This document shows, one piece after another, positions 10,138 to 20,664 of a stretch of 64,000 bases of DNA. Each line of letters opens with the position of its first letter. Positions within the stretch are counted from its first letter, which is position 1. Source of the stretch: Coccinella septempunctata (taxonomy: Eukaryota; Arthropoda; Insecta; Coleoptera; Coccinellidae); NCBI RefSeq assembly GCF_907165205.1, contig NC_058191.1, positions 2,420,501 to 2,484,500 of the forward strand, read 5' to 3'. A program made the position numbers and the translations under genes. The notes beneath the pieces were generated by a model. That model was not told the origin of the DNA. It worked only from the letters and a program-made list of their open reading frames with translations, and searched no databases.

Positions 10138-10290
10138 TTATTCACTACCCCAAGGGCTTACGCTCCATGACTGATAGCGAAGAGAAGGTCTATTTTCAGC
10201 GCAACTACGGGATTTCACTGACGACGAGCGGTATCTCTTATTCTCTACCCCAAGGGCTTACGCTCCATGACTGCTGATAGCGAAAGAAAA
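10138..10290 (+). repeat. Two direct copies of a 28-bp sequence at 100-bp offset
   Basis: An identical 28-base sequence beginning CTACCCCAAGGGCTTACGCT occurs at 10145-10172 and 10245-10272. Both copies are preceded by TTATTC and followed by related GATAGCGAA sequence. Looks like a local tandem duplication inside the repeat cluster. Confidence 0.75.
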
Positions 10291-11330
10291 GTCAGACTCG
10301 CGAAACAGGGTAAAGTACGGTAAAAGATAACAAAAAGAGATACAATACAGCAGTGTCAAAGAAATAACCGGTGTAGGTCTAATAAAGAAACTGAACGGTA
10401 TAGACGGGGACCTACCTCCTTTATTTCAAAGCACTCGCGGAAAACGAAGAAAAAAATTAATTTCAAAAGCACTAACCCTCGCAAAACAAAATTTACTTTA
10501 ATAAAACGTCTCGAACTAAAAATTTGTTGAACGAATCGTCGCAAACACAGGTAATCAAAGGTTACTCACTATGAAGAATCGAAGAGAAAGGAGCAAACAG
10601 ACCCGTCGGGGGGGAAAATCTGCTTTCATAGGCAAATCCCCCACACGTTAAAAATCTGAAAATTCCAGAATGCGACAAGAGTAAAAAACGTCGATCAGCT
10701 CCGGTTTATCGCATATCAACATCAGAAAAACGTCGAAATCTTCAACGGCATGCAAGAAAAACAACGTTAAACACAGATAAACGGTTTTTTACATTTACTC
10801 TGCTTTATCGGAATGAATGCATTGAAAATTTGAAAATTAAATATTTTTAAAGGCGGAAATGTGAAATGAAAGGAATGCACTGAAATGAATTCCAGTTTTC
10901 TCAGAAAATTCGGATTCATTACAATACCATTTTGCGAGGTAGCATTCAAATTGTTCTGACGTTACCTGGGAATGCACTCCATCGTCATCGTCACGTCAGA
11001 AGAATTTGAACGTTTCAGCGCAAAATCGTATGTTAGATTTTTGAATCATGCGCATTATGACGTGGTCCACGTCACGTCAGATGGTTCGTTCCAGAATAGC
11101 ATCTTCTCAATCTGTTTTACACACACCGTTCCTTTATTACGATCAGAGCAAAGTAACCTGAAAATCTGCTCGCTCACATTCCTCCGAGATGTAATTCTGA
11201 AACTCTGCTAGAGTAATGTTAGATTTTTGAATCATGTGCATTATGACGTGATATCCTACGTCACGTCAGAGTGATCTGAACTGAACTGAACGTGGCGTTG
11301 CAGTCGAGTTACAGAACCTCGAAAGCCATG

Positions 11331-11840
11331 GACAATGGGGAATTCTCCTCAATTTGGGTTATCACTGCATATGCAGGTTTAAACTGAATGAGTATGAGTT
11401 TAATTCATGATTTTTTCAAATTCACCGCGGAAACTATTCAAAATCATCCTTCAAATATGGGGTTTTAAAATTTAAATCGCTTTGTGCGGAGTTTAAGATT
11501 TGGCAACAGCGCATACAAGACAATGAAAAGAACAATGTCCGATCAGCTTGTTTATAAAATAACAGCTGTTGATCTACAGGAGCGTACTTACTGGCGAGCT
11601 TCAACTGCAACCGGCCATAAAAATCCCATAAAATTTGACGACCTTCCTCGTTCGTCGCAGACTTCATAGACAGCCATCTTTGTCCATCTCATCAAGATAA
11701 TGCATTTGTTTTCCTTTATTATCAAGGCATATTTCAGTCGATGTTGACAGCTTGTACCATTCTCACAAAATGCTTTAAATACCCATTTTTATTTTTCATT
11801 TTTGAGTGCTTAAAATAATTTTTTTTGGGAAACGGTAATT
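11331..11840 (+). repeat. Interspersed repeat R-A (copy 1)
   Basis: Starts GACAATGGGGAATTCTCC and continues with TTGGCAACAGCGC and TTTATAAAATAACAGCTGTT, followed by CCATAAAAATCCCATAAAAT. The same ordered blocks occur at 21545-22137 and 45365-45930, always in this orientation. No coding frame. The third copy shows terminal inverted repeats, so this is probably the interior of a non-autonomous DNA element. Confidence 0.7.
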
Positions 11841-12118
11841 GCCGTTTTTCAATGAAATTTTGTGCGTTTCTGGGTGGGGCTTTGGATGGCTGTACAGTTT
11901 TTTTTTGCATATTATTAATATCAAAATTGTTGCATGTTATACGACAAGGTATACCGACCGTCAGGTATATGCTGATACCTATTATGTTTGATCAGCAGAA
12001 AACCTCCACCAAAGATTCTCCTTGAATGTTCGTCTTGTCTGTGGTATGTTTATTGAGCTCTTTCTTCTACCATCACGATTGTGGGGTAGATTTCTTACAT
12101 TTTTTTCAAACTCAATGA

Positions 12119-12790
12119 CTAAGCACAAGCAATAAAGATATCCCTTAACGGGAATCTCCTACCCGGAGACTGGGTTGGACTTATGAGGATATTGAACCAA
12201 TTGGACTCAAACCTCTTGGCAAAACCATCCGATGGTATGCCAATCATCTTCGATTTCAAAACGCCCTTTGAAACGGCCATAGCTGACTGTCCTAATGCAA
12301 TAGGTTTCGTAAATCGTTTGGACAAAACGTCATCCACATGGTTTACTGATGGATCAAAATCAGAGAGGGGCACCGGCATTGGCGTATATAGACCTAAACA
12401 GAGGATCTCTAAAGCCCTCTACAGACCGAGACACTGATGGCTGTCTACTTATGCACTCTACTATCACCACGGACAGTCAGATCACCCTGGGGTCGCTATG
12501 GAATCACACTGCCAAGGATCTCTGCTGACATGGGAGTGGCGTAATACCATAAAGCAACTGGCAATAAAGTGGATACCACGACACTGTGGTGTTGAAGGAA
12601 ATGAAAAAGCCCATAAACTAGTGAAAAGAGCATCAAGCTTAAGACCTGCTGGATATGAGCCTTTCTGTGGGCTTGGAAAAGATACTAATAGAAGGTAGTG
12701 GTCCAACAATGGGGGTTGAACAACAGAATACACCTCTGGAGAAACACTTCTGGACTTCTGGACCTCTCACTCATAGAAAGCGCGAAAAAT
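12119..12790 (+). pseudogene. LINE remnant with RNase H domain
   Basis: Broken plus-strand frames encode LDSNLLAKPSDG, then the RNase H core STWFTDGSKSERGTGIGVYR and, in another frame, the C-terminal RNase H block IKWIPRHCGVEGNEKAHKL. These are typical of the RNase H domain that follows the reverse transcriptase in Jockey/I/R1-type LINEs. The catalytic segment between them is lost or frameshifted. The same family is found on the minus strand at 23690-24770. Confidence 0.75.
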
Positions 12791-12799
12791 GTCAAGGTT

Positions 12800-15084
12800 C
12801 ATTAGGCAAGTATAAAAAGGCGATTTAAAATAGGAGTTTAATATTTTATTACATTAAATTTAAATTACATGGCCACAAAACATAAATGCTACGTCTACGT
12901 TCTAATAAGAATCAACATCTTTTGTATAATATACTAGAAAATTCACAAAAACGAAATTCTAGTATCTAGACCCACTCAAAGATTTTTGTTCCATCGATTC
13001 ACAAAAATCATTCAATAGATCGCTTGAAATTTACAAAGCAGTTCCAGATACTTGAGAAATGAGTCCTTATATTTGATGGGAACTCAAAGAGTGAATAATT
13101 AAATGAAACAATGAACAACATATACAGTACAATGATTGGGATCACTTTTATAATGTATTGCATTCACCACATCCGAACATAAACCAGAATTGATTTCCGA
13201 TACGTTTATGTGATGAGAATAAGCACTGAAAATTTCAATTGGAAATCTGCGTGGGTCTTCACAACACATTTTTCTGATATGGTTTTCGAAGAATTGAAAT
13301 ATGATTCAATGCGAAGAAAACAAATTCAGGAATGCATGGAAAATATTCAGATATGATCGATGCAATTGATTAACACTAAAAACGACCAGAGATCAAGAAT
13401 GTTGGCGACAATGCTGAAACTCTACATAAGGCAATCGAACCTTATATTGATATTTTTTGATATTTAGATCCCTGATAATTTTGTATCAATCTAAAGCTGT
13501 GGTAAGTAAATAGGTTCCAACCTTATCCATTACGCATTATTATCAAGTCATCTTGCGATTCGAAAAAAATCATTCATATTTTTAAGGAAAAAAGCATACA
13601 TCTTTCCATGAAAAATGTTTCATCCACAAAAACAAGCCTAATTTATTCTATTCGGTGAACATACGGCTACTTCATATGTCGCTTTCACATTTCCTGACGA
13701 TTTTGAATGAATGCGAACGAAGGAACTGCCTCAGAAGCTTATATGATACTTAAGTATATTTATGATGATGATAACTGGTTTTTTGTCTTATGCATTTTCT
13801 TCACACTTGAATAGGATAGAAACACAATCAAATGAACGTACTGAGTTTACACGAATCAACAATATATTGTGGATATCTACTAAATATTACCCCATTTTGA
13901 AATAATCTTTTTTGAATATTTTATTCAGTGGAAAAATATTTATTTCTCAGGAAATTCATCAATGAAAATCAGGGGCACCCAAACACTCGACTTTGACCAG
14001 ATTACAATAATCTGTCCTTTATCTGCTTTCTCTTTATTAAACTCGATGGACGTGTTTTTTTCTGAACATGGAGTAACATTTTCTATTTTAACACCCACCA
14101 TATTAAGACTTCTGTTTGAAATCGACAGGTATGGGCACCCCTGATACGACATTTCGAAAAACTCTAGACTATATTAGAAGCTGCATCTTCAAAATTGTGA
14201 AAGTAAGAAATATTATAAAACAGTCAATCTATACATAATGATTTGAAGGTTCCTAGCTAATAGTATCAATTGTCATTACAACAAAAAAAGGAAATTCCTT
14301 TTCTGGGCGGTTTTAATTATACTGAATGGAACTAGTCATACAATTCAGTCAATAAATTTAGCAATATATGTAGTATGGTATCTACATTGATTAGCTAGAT
14401 ATATCAGAGTACTTCACTTTGTACACCTAACGAGCTTAGCTGACCTTCACCTTAACAGATGTTCAAATTAATATTACTGAATGCAAAAATCTGGTTCCAC
14501 CCAATTATTGTAAAAGTTGTGAGTCACACTTGAAAAAATTGTGAAAGGGATATAATCTCGATTCTAACAAGCCTTACAAATAGGTAAGAAAAGTAAAAAG
14601 TCTTTGTACAAAAAGCAGGTGGTTTTGAACATGCATTTTTTTAGTTTTACCTAGGTTTGAAAGAATATTGGAGGGTATCATACATCTAGCTATAAATATG
14701 TTTTTGGTAGCTGCGTTCCATTTTCACGGAACACGCTGTTTCTAAACCACAATAAATGGCACCTGGCGTCGAATTTTCTAGATATTTTGTGGATCGAACG
14801 GCGAAAAGCTAGTTATTAATTCATGTGACCAAACTTAAGTACAACGTGGATTCTTGGAGTATCCAATATCACTTAAGTATATCGTTAAAAATACTAACAC
14901 TGCTCTAACAGTTATCACACTCATTATTCAAATTAATATCATGATGGGATATTACGAATACTCCAGTAAGAGTTTGATTAAATCAATATTTAAATGAAGT
15001 ACTTTACATCTCAAAATATTGCTCGAAATAAACGAAGGCTCATGCCGCTAAGTCGAAATGAAGGAATGTTTGTGTGTATCTTTA
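12800..15084 (-). other. Appl: Repeat-poor flank, possible Appl 3' UTR
   Basis: About 2.3 kb directly downstream of the Appl stop codon shows none of the dispersed repeats seen elsewhere. Minus-strand AATAAA hexamers occur overlapping the stop at about 15086-15081, near 13920 and near 12845. A long 3' UTR ending at one of the distal signals would explain the lack of insertions. This is inference only, and no stop-proximal motif proves it. Confidence 0.35.
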
Positions 15085-15342
15085 TTACTCTTTTACTTCG
15101 AAATATTTATAGGTAGGGTTCTCATAACCATTGACTTGCATATTGGCCACGTGTCTCTCTTCTGGCGTGGCAGCTTGATCCACTTCGATAAACCCTTGGC
15201 TTTTCGGTGATCTATGTGAGCGTTTTTTCACAACAATGAAGCCCACCGCGAACAATGCTATCAAAGCCGTTCCAGCGAATACCAAAGTGAAAGCAACACT
15301 CTTTGCGTGCTGATGATATACTTCTCTGCGAACGGAATAGGT
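15085..15342 (-). CDS. Appl: Appl, last coding exon: transmembrane segment and cytoplasmic tail
   Basis: The exon opens after TTTTATTTTCAG (AG at 15344-15343) in phase 0 with TYSVRREVYHQHAKS, then a single membrane helix (SVAFTLVFAGTALIALFAVG, continuing FIVV), a basic stop-transfer KKRSHRSPK, GFIEVDQ and the diagnostic C-terminus NGYENPTYKYFEVKE before TAA. YENPTY is the NPxY adaptor/sorting motif shared by all APP-family proteins, and the tail matches insect APPL almost residue for residue. The product is a type I neuronal membrane protein cleaved by secretases. This exon pairs with the phase-0 exon end at 23450 across an 8.1-kb intron carrying a complete LINE. Confidence 0.97.
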   Translation of the reverse strand, partial: TYSVRREVYHQHAKSVAFTLVFAGTALIALFAVGFIVVKKRSHRSPKSQGFIEVDQAATPEERHVANMQVNGYENPTYKYFEVKE

Positions 15343-15845
15343 CTGAAAATAAAAGAGAAAGTATGATGAAATTTAATTTCATTATTGAACAGTTTCAAAT
15401 CGAAATAAGTAATTTGTTCCCAATTGACATGGTTTTATTCCCTAAGCTTTTGTATCATACGCCAAATTTTCTACCCCGAATTAACTGGTTGCTATGGCTT
15501 CGTCAGACATAGGCCCAGTTGCAGGAACGTTCATTAAGATTTAATAACACATCAAATTTAAAACTATCATTTTAGAAGGGAATAATGAATGATTGAAATT
15601 TTAATGGGCATTAAATTTTATGGGAATCTCCACAAGCTGGGCGTAAAACCAAAAATAGATAAAAAAGTAAAGGTATACTACTCAATTGGTAACAGGTTAG
15701 TTTCAAGTATAAAAGCACACCTAAAGTTTTTTACCCTTTCTTAACTTCTCTTTCCTAAAAAGGAAAAAACACTCAGAAATTGATTTTTTTGTTGTTGGGG
15801 AAATGATACCCAAAATTCTGCCTTATAACGAGTGTTTACCTCTTT

Positions 15846-15895
15846 GATTCATTGCTGCATCCTGTTACCGGGAATAAATGTACAAAAAGCCAACG
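15846..15895 (+). repeat. Fragment of Tc1-like element
   Basis: About 45 bp (TTCATTGCTG and ATCC, then GTTACCGGGAATAAATGTAC) matches 3723-3768, the 5' end and leader region of the Tc1-like transposase gene in the epimerase intron, with only a few differences. No inverted repeat ends are seen. Confidence 0.55.
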
Positions 15896-15929
15896 AAAAA
15901 AAAATGTGCGAACAGAATTATACTTTCTT

Positions 15930-16322
15930 AGGGCTAATTGCGACTGTGTGCCCTTCTGTGACTGAAGAGACCCAACTGTGACCTACAGGTCCTTCCACAC
16001 TCTGGGCATGGATAGTCACCAACTAGGTCTGGCCGCCGCTGTATCCTTCTCGAGTCCCCATTATAACTGTGTACCAAAGACTTCCACTGTGACCTGTTTA
16101 ACGCTAGTTGTTCCCAGTTTTGATTGGCATTAACTGATTTTAGGGATTGATGTAGTATATCCTTAAACCGCTTGTACTTTCCTCCTGGTTTCCGGGCTCC
16201 CTCTATGAATTCGCCCTACAGAGCTATTTTGGGGAGTCTTGTGTATTGCATCCTCAGAATGTGGCCGCTCCATCTGAGTCGGGCCCTCGTTAATTGAGTC
16301 TCAATTGTTGTACAAATCGCGC
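15930..16322 (-). pseudogene. Older LINE, 3' portion with C2H2-type finger
   Basis: The minus-strand translation near 16035-15930 reads CPECGRTCRSQLGLFSHRRA followed by H and a stop, a CX2C...HX3H finger like those at the C-terminus of some insect LINE proteins. Together with 20665-21285 this is one element split by the Jockey insertion: removing the insertion and one copy of its 13-bp target duplication makes the two pieces contiguous. A related copy lies at 51430-52870. Confidence 0.7.
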
Positions 16323-16335
16323 GTTGCAAGACTTG
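16323..16335. repeat. Target-site duplication of the Jockey-type LINE (3' side)
   Basis: GTTGCAAGACTTG is identical to 20652-20664 and directly abuts the CT-repeat tail of the element. Confidence 0.9.
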
Positions 16336-16454
16336 AGAGAGAGAGAGAAAAAAACTTTATTGACCAGTCAGTCAAACGGCTATCGACCTAGGTCTTCCAG
16401 CCAGTTACATTTGCTTATATTAAACAATAATAGTATATTATATTGAAAAAGTTA

Positions 16455-19151
16455 TCATAACGATTTCAAATATTCGAAAGCTGGTAGCAGAGGTAATTTA
16501 GCTTTAGTTTCTCCATGGTAATGATGTATCAATGGGTCCACAATATATCTGTTCGTATGATTTGAGATGAACTTTTTGCCAAGTTGGTTTATTCTATCCA
16601 GTATAGGTTCTATATTCGTTGTGTCATATAAGAGTTGGTTTGACGGATTATGCATTGGATTGTTAGGGTTTCTTAGTTTAGTTATTTTTCTTAGGCAAGT
16701 TCTTTCTGCTACTTCGATGTTTTTAAGTGTTGTTTTCGGGGTATTCAGGAATGTCGTAGAGCCATACTCCAATAAAGGCCTGCAGATCATCTTATAAATT
16801 GTGCTCGCTGTTTTGGTGCTGATTCCTGAGTTTTTGTAGGTAAGCGATCTAAAGTGTCCGGCTCTGGTGATGGCTGCTTTCTTTTGTGTTTTAATATGTG
16901 TTTTGAAGCTCAGTTTGCTGTCTATTTGAATGCCAAGGTACTTGCACAGGTTTGTAGGTATGACCATGTGGTTTCCGAGTTGGATATTTTTGGAGTTTGC
17001 ATTGATTTTATGGTTGAAAATTATTAATTTTGATTTATTTGGATTTGGCTGTATTCTCCAACGCCTCATCCATGCTACAGTGACGTCTGTGAGTTCTTGT
17101 AATTTATCCATGCATTTGTCAATTGTTTTATCATGAGTAATTAAAGCTGTATCATCGGCAAATTGTAATATGTAAGCTTGTTCGTTGATTCGATGTTCTC
17201 TTTGGTTGTTGTGATTGTACATGTCATGACAGTATAAGTTGTATAGCAATGGAGAGAGAGTTGAGCCTTGTGGGAGACCTTGTTGTGGTGTGAACTGCTC
17301 TGAAATTTCGTTTTTTACACGAACCTGAATAGTTCTCTCTACTAAAAATTGATTAACTATTTTCAGCAGATAGATTGGACAATGAAGGTGGAACAGTTTG
17401 TATATAAGTCCGACATGCCAGACACTATCGAAGGCTTTTTGTATGTCCATGAAAAGGGCTGCCGACTTTGTTCCCTTTTTCTTCTTACACTGTATGTTTG
17501 ATGTTAGGATTAGTAAAGGGTGAGTGGTTGAATTTTTGGTTTTGAATCCAAACTGGTATGGTGGAACAGCTTCTCCTAGCTTAGTACGAATCCTCTCTGA
17601 TAGAATTTTCTCAAACGTTTTTCCCAGTACAGATAGCAATGTGATGGGTCGATAATTCTCTAGCTTAGAGTGGTCCGTTTTAGCCTTTGGAATGGTAATT
17701 AGAATGCCTTTCTTCCATTCGTTGGGAAAGTAAGAGTTTTGGATGCAGAAGTTGTATATTTTTATTATTGTATTGTGAATACTAGGATCCAATTTCCTCA
17801 ATATTCTCCTGGGCAAGTTATCGTAACCGGGGGCTGTGTTTTTTCCGTGGTTTAGAGCTTTATAATATTCTTCTTCTGTTATAGGTTCTATGTTAGCTTC
17901 TGTTTCTGTGCAAGGAAAGCTGTGTTGGTACCAGTACTCTACTGTTTTTTTGTGGTCTTCATCGAAATCTCTGTTAATAGTTTTCCTGTAGATATTTTGG
18001 AAGTGTTTTGCAAAGGCTTCTGTAATCTCTCTGTCATTTGTCGCAGTTTTTCCGTTAGCTTGTATAGGGTTACTTAAGTTGTGGGTTGTGTATTTAGATA
18101 ATTGCTTAATTGTTCTCCAGTATGTTCGTCCTTTCTGATCTTCAATTTCCTTACATGCTTGTAGGTATTTGTGGGATCTGTAGTTGTTGATTAGCTTTTG
18201 GATGTCTTTATTGAGATTGTTGAACTTTGTTTTCAGGTTTGAATCCTTATTGATACTGTACTCCCGATATAGTTGTTTTTTAACCCTGATTAGTTTAATA
18301 ATGTATGGAGGAAGTGTTTGACTATAATACTTCTTCTTCAAAATTGGGGTTTGGTGTTTTATTATTCTTGCCAGTGTACTATGAAACAGTGTAATATATG
18401 CTGGTGTGACTTCTGCTTCTAGGTTTATTTCTTCCATTACTTGTTTGTTGACTTCCTCTGTGCTGCATTTTTCAAATATAAATTTGGTTTCTTGAGGGTA
18501 TTTCAAGGGATTTTTTTTAGTATCTATTGTGAACTCAATCGCCAGATGATTCGAGCCTAAGTCAGGAGTGAGCTTAATTCTTAGGATGTTATGCTTAATA
18601 TTTCTTGTGCACAATATCATGTCAGGTGTAGAGTCTGGGTTGTTTTGCATTAAGAATGTTGGAGGGGTCTCCAGTATGGTGAAGTCAGAGTTTCTGAGAA
18701 AGTTGTTTAGCTGTACCTTTCTTCGAGTATTTATATTGAAGTCTCCCAAAATGATGCAATGTTTGTACTGAGATGCTTTAATGAGCAGGTTCTCTTCGAT
18801 CAGCCGACTAGAGTGGTGCATGTAAATCAAGAATATGTGAATTTTATCGTCTTTGAAGGGGATGGTGAAATGTAAAACATCATTCCAAGCATTATTCAGA
18901 TGTGGTGGGTTGCTTTTTCCTATTTGAACCATTTTTTCAGCCATTACTAGTGCTCCTCCCCGGATGTTTTGATTCAAAACACTTCCGTGTTTAAATATCG
19001 TTCTCCAATCTCTGTAGTGAAAGTTGCTGTTTTCTCTTGTCTTGGTTTCTACAAACATTGCACAGTTTATGTTGTTGTTTTCTATATAATGGCGTATCAA
19101 CTCTTTTTTGTTATTGATACTGTTTATATTACAGTAGACTGCCTTGATCAT
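16455..19151 (-). CDS. Jockey-type LINE ORF2: endonuclease plus reverse transcriptase
   Basis: From the ATG at 19151 (MIKAVYCNINSINN) the frame runs 898 residues without interruption. The N-terminal third is an AP-type endonuclease with ETKTRENSNF, LGDFNIN and a C-terminal DLGSNHLAIEF. The reverse transcriptase follows, with GYDNLPRRILRKL, IPKAKTDHSKLENYRPITLL, FMDIQKAFDSVWH, LPQGSTLSPLLYNLYCHDMY and the catalytic FADDTALI box, then LCKYLGIQIDSKLSFKTHI and LLEYGSTTF. No RNase H domain follows, as in Jockey itself. The open frame extends 15 codons upstream without an ATG. All key motifs are present, so the enzyme may be active. Confidence 0.93.
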   Translation of the reverse strand: MIKAVYCNINSINNKKELIRHYIENNNINCAMFVETKTRENSNFHYRDWRTIFKHGSVLNQNIRGGALVMAEKMVQIGKSNPPHLNNAWNDVLHFTIPFKDDKIHIFLIYMHHSSRLIEENLLIKASQYKHCIILGDFNINTRRKVQLNNFLRNSDFTILETPPTFLMQNNPDSTPDMILCTRNIKHNILRIKLTPDLGSNHLAIEFTIDTKKNPLKYPQETKFIFEKCSTEEVNKQVMEEINLEAEVTPAYITLFHSTLARIIKHQTPILKKKYYSQTLPPYIIKLIRVKKQLYREYSINKDSNLKTKFNNLNKDIQKLINNYRSHKYLQACKEIEDQKGRTYWRTIKQLSKYTTHNLSNPIQANGKTATNDREITEAFAKHFQNIYRKTINRDFDEDHKKTVEYWYQHSFPCTETEANIEPITEEEYYKALNHGKNTAPGYDNLPRRILRKLDPSIHNTIIKIYNFCIQNSYFPNEWKKGILITIPKAKTDHSKLENYRPITLLSVLGKTFEKILSERIRTKLGEAVPPYQFGFKTKNSTTHPLLILTSNIQCKKKKGTKSAALFMDIQKAFDSVWHVGLIYKLFHLHCPIYLLKIVNQFLVERTIQVRVKNEISEQFTPQQGLPQGSTLSPLLYNLYCHDMYNHNNQREHRINEQAYILQFADDTALITHDKTIDKCMDKLQELTDVTVAWMRRWRIQPNPNKSKLIIFNHKINANSKNIQLGNHMVIPTNLCKYLGIQIDSKLSFKTHIKTQKKAAITRAGHFRSLTYKNSGISTKTASTIYKMICRPLLEYGSTTFLNTPKTTLKNIEVAERTCLRKITKLRNPNNPMHNPSNQLLYDTTNIEPILDRINQLGKKFISNHTNRYIVDPLIHHYHGETKAKLPLLPAFEYLKSL

Positions 19152-20550
19152 TGATAGCTTGATGGAGTTGTACCCCTTCTGAGGGTTCAGTGTCAATTGA
19201 TCTGGGCTCTTTATTCATGTCGAACATAAGCACATAGAGACGGTTCCCTACGAAGGTTGGGATAGTATTTATTCTATATGTTTCCATGAATCGCTTCTGC
19301 AGTTTCTGAATGAGTGCTTGTCTATCGGAGTTCTTAGGTTTGTTAATTTTGTTTATATATGTTTCAATTATGTAATCGTGTATTGTGATGCTTTTGTGAA
19401 TTCTACTCGTTTCGGTTTTGTCTTTGTCCATTTCTGAGCTTTTTTTGTTGATTGACCTTATTTTCACGTTAGGTATCCCATCTATAGGTTTTAGTGGTCG
19501 TTTGGGACATTTTGTTGACCATGCAACGTGGTCTGTTGAATTGCATGCATTACATTTTTGTGGTGAGTTCGTTTCGCATTGGTTGTCTCTATGATTCCCT
19601 CCACATTTGTTGCATTTAATTGGTTCCTTACAGTCCTCGGTTGTATGTGTGAACTGTGAGCATCTAGTGCAGGGTATGGGAATAGGGTCTGGTGGATAAC
19701 TGGGTTTTACTACATAGTGCCTGCATTTGTAATAAATCCCTTCATTAATGAGTCTCTCGTAAGATGTAATATCTCCTGTTATCATTCTAATGAACAGTGA
19801 GGGCCGGTTTGTTTTTTTTGAGATGATCCTCTTGCAGTAACGATATTTTATTTGGTTTTTGGTCAATAACGTAGCAATTTCTTGTTCTTCAATTTCTATC
19901 TCTACATGTGAAATTACAGCAGAGTACGATTCAGAGGATCTTCTTATTGGATTATGTGTTGTATTTCCCATTGTTTCTGTAAAATTCGTTATGATTCCAT
20001 CCTTTTTGAGGTGTTCCAGAGCTTTAATTAAATTGACTCTTGTATTGTCAGATTTGATTAGGAATCCTTGCCTTGTTGGTGTTATTATATCTGTGTTGTC
20101 GGGTAGTATTTTTATCCAAGCGTTCGCAATTTGTATTCTAGTTGTGTTGGGTAGTGTATTCATATGGAATAAATTTTTGAATGTTTTGTGCATTGTATTT
20201 GGTTTCGCAGATGTTTGATTGCCTCTTATATCATTGTCAGTGTTCATGTTTCGAGCTTGCCTGTTTTGTTTATTTGTTTTTTCTGTTTGTTGTGTATGTG
20301 GGAGATTCGTACGCACACATGTGCCATCTTCGGAATTCCCATCGGGTGTTTTTTCATAGTCTATGCGATAGATTGTCGCTGGTGTCGCCGATGCTGACTC
20401 AGGTGCAGATGGAGTTGTTTTTTTCTTAGGGCTACGCAATGTTGGAGAGTTAGGATTCCTGTTTTTCCTCCTTTTATGGCGTACCTTCTTCCATGTACCA
20501 TTGTCGTCTATCTCCATTTCCGTGTAATCGCCGTCGCTTGTCGAATCCAT
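19129..20550 (-). CDS. Jockey-type LINE ORF1: zinc-knuckle nucleic-acid-binding protein
   Basis: I start it at the ATG at 20550 (in CACCATGG), giving 473 residues. The N-terminus is acidic then basic (KKVRHKRRKNRNPNS). The middle holds a region like the RRM/PRE part of insect Jockey gag proteins (TRIQIANAWIKILPDN). Three Cys/His knuckles follow: CTRCSQFTHTTEDC, CNKCGGNHRDNQC and CNACNSTDHVAWSTKC. The third has a longer last spacer. The stop is TAA at 19131-19129, 23 nt past the ORF2 ATG. It would coat the element RNA and deliver it for target-primed reverse transcription. Confidence 0.88.
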   Translation of the reverse strand: MDSTSDGDYTEMEIDDNGTWKKVRHKRRKNRNPNSPTLRSPKKKTTPSAPESASATPATIYRIDYEKTPDGNSEDGTCVRTNLPHTQQTEKTNKQNRQARNMNTDNDIRGNQTSAKPNTMHKTFKNLFHMNTLPNTTRIQIANAWIKILPDNTDIITPTRQGFLIKSDNTRVNLIKALEHLKKDGIITNFTETMGNTTHNPIRRSSESYSAVISHVEIEIEEQEIATLLTKNQIKYRYCKRIISKKTNRPSLFIRMITGDITSYERLINEGIYYKCRHYVVKPSYPPDPIPIPCTRCSQFTHTTEDCKEPIKCNKCGGNHRDNQCETNSPQKCNACNSTDHVAWSTKCPKRPLKPIDGIPNVKIRSINKKSSEMDKDKTETSRIHKSITIHDYIIETYINKINKPKNSDRQALIQKLQKRFMETYRINTIPTFVGNRLYVLMFDMNKEPRSIDTEPSEGVQLHQAINDQGSLL

Positions 20551-20651
20551 GGTGACGACTGTTAATTGTTGGAGCACTTTACTGATATAAAATACCGATT
20601 ATGCAGAGCGTCGCAAGAACAACCGTCCGCGGCAGATGCTACACGTTGACT

Positions 20652-20664
20652 GTTGCAAGACTTG
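20652..20664. repeat. Target-site duplication of the Jockey-type LINE (5' side)
   Basis: GTTGCAAGACTTG is identical to the copy at 16323-16335, so the element end is at 20651. Confidence 0.9.

Larger units (their letters stand above)
9446..11290. repeat. Cluster of CACGTCACGTCAG repeats (unclassified element)
   Basis: A block around 9446-9545 (CACGTCACGTCAGAACAATT, then TGCGCATTATGACGTG) recurs directly at about 10957-11080. The segment with TTTTTGAATCATG and CATTATGACGTG occurs directly at 11030-11063 and 11219-11250, and inverted at about 9590-9625. Positions 9508-9608 form an imperfect palindrome around TTAGTTCAGTTCAGATTAC. The interior has no recognised coding capacity. The pattern could be a degenerate TIR or LTR-like element with rearranged ends. 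Confidence 0.45.
16336..20651 (-). mobile_element. Full-length Jockey-type non-LTR retrotransposon
   Basis: This 4316-bp LINE is flanked by a perfect 13-bp duplication (GTTGCAAGACTTG at 16323-16335 and 20652-20664). It has an open ORF1 and an open ORF2 overlapping by 23 nt, about 100 nt of 5' leader and about 120 nt of 3' UTR. The 3' end on the minus strand reads CAATAAAGTTTTTTT followed by a (CT)n run, rather than a plain poly(A). Intact frames and perfect duplications indicate recent insertion. It sits in the last Appl intron, in the same orientation as Appl, inside an older LINE. Confidence 0.92.

Noticed and set aside
9446..11080. LTR retrotransposon flanked by direct repeats
   Set aside because: The direct repeats are short and accompanied by inverted copies; there is no primer-binding site, polypurine tract or gag/pol text.
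19859..20218. Plus-strand hydrophobic frame that looks membrane-like
   Set aside because: It is antisense to the LINE ORF1, whose zinc knuckles are clear.
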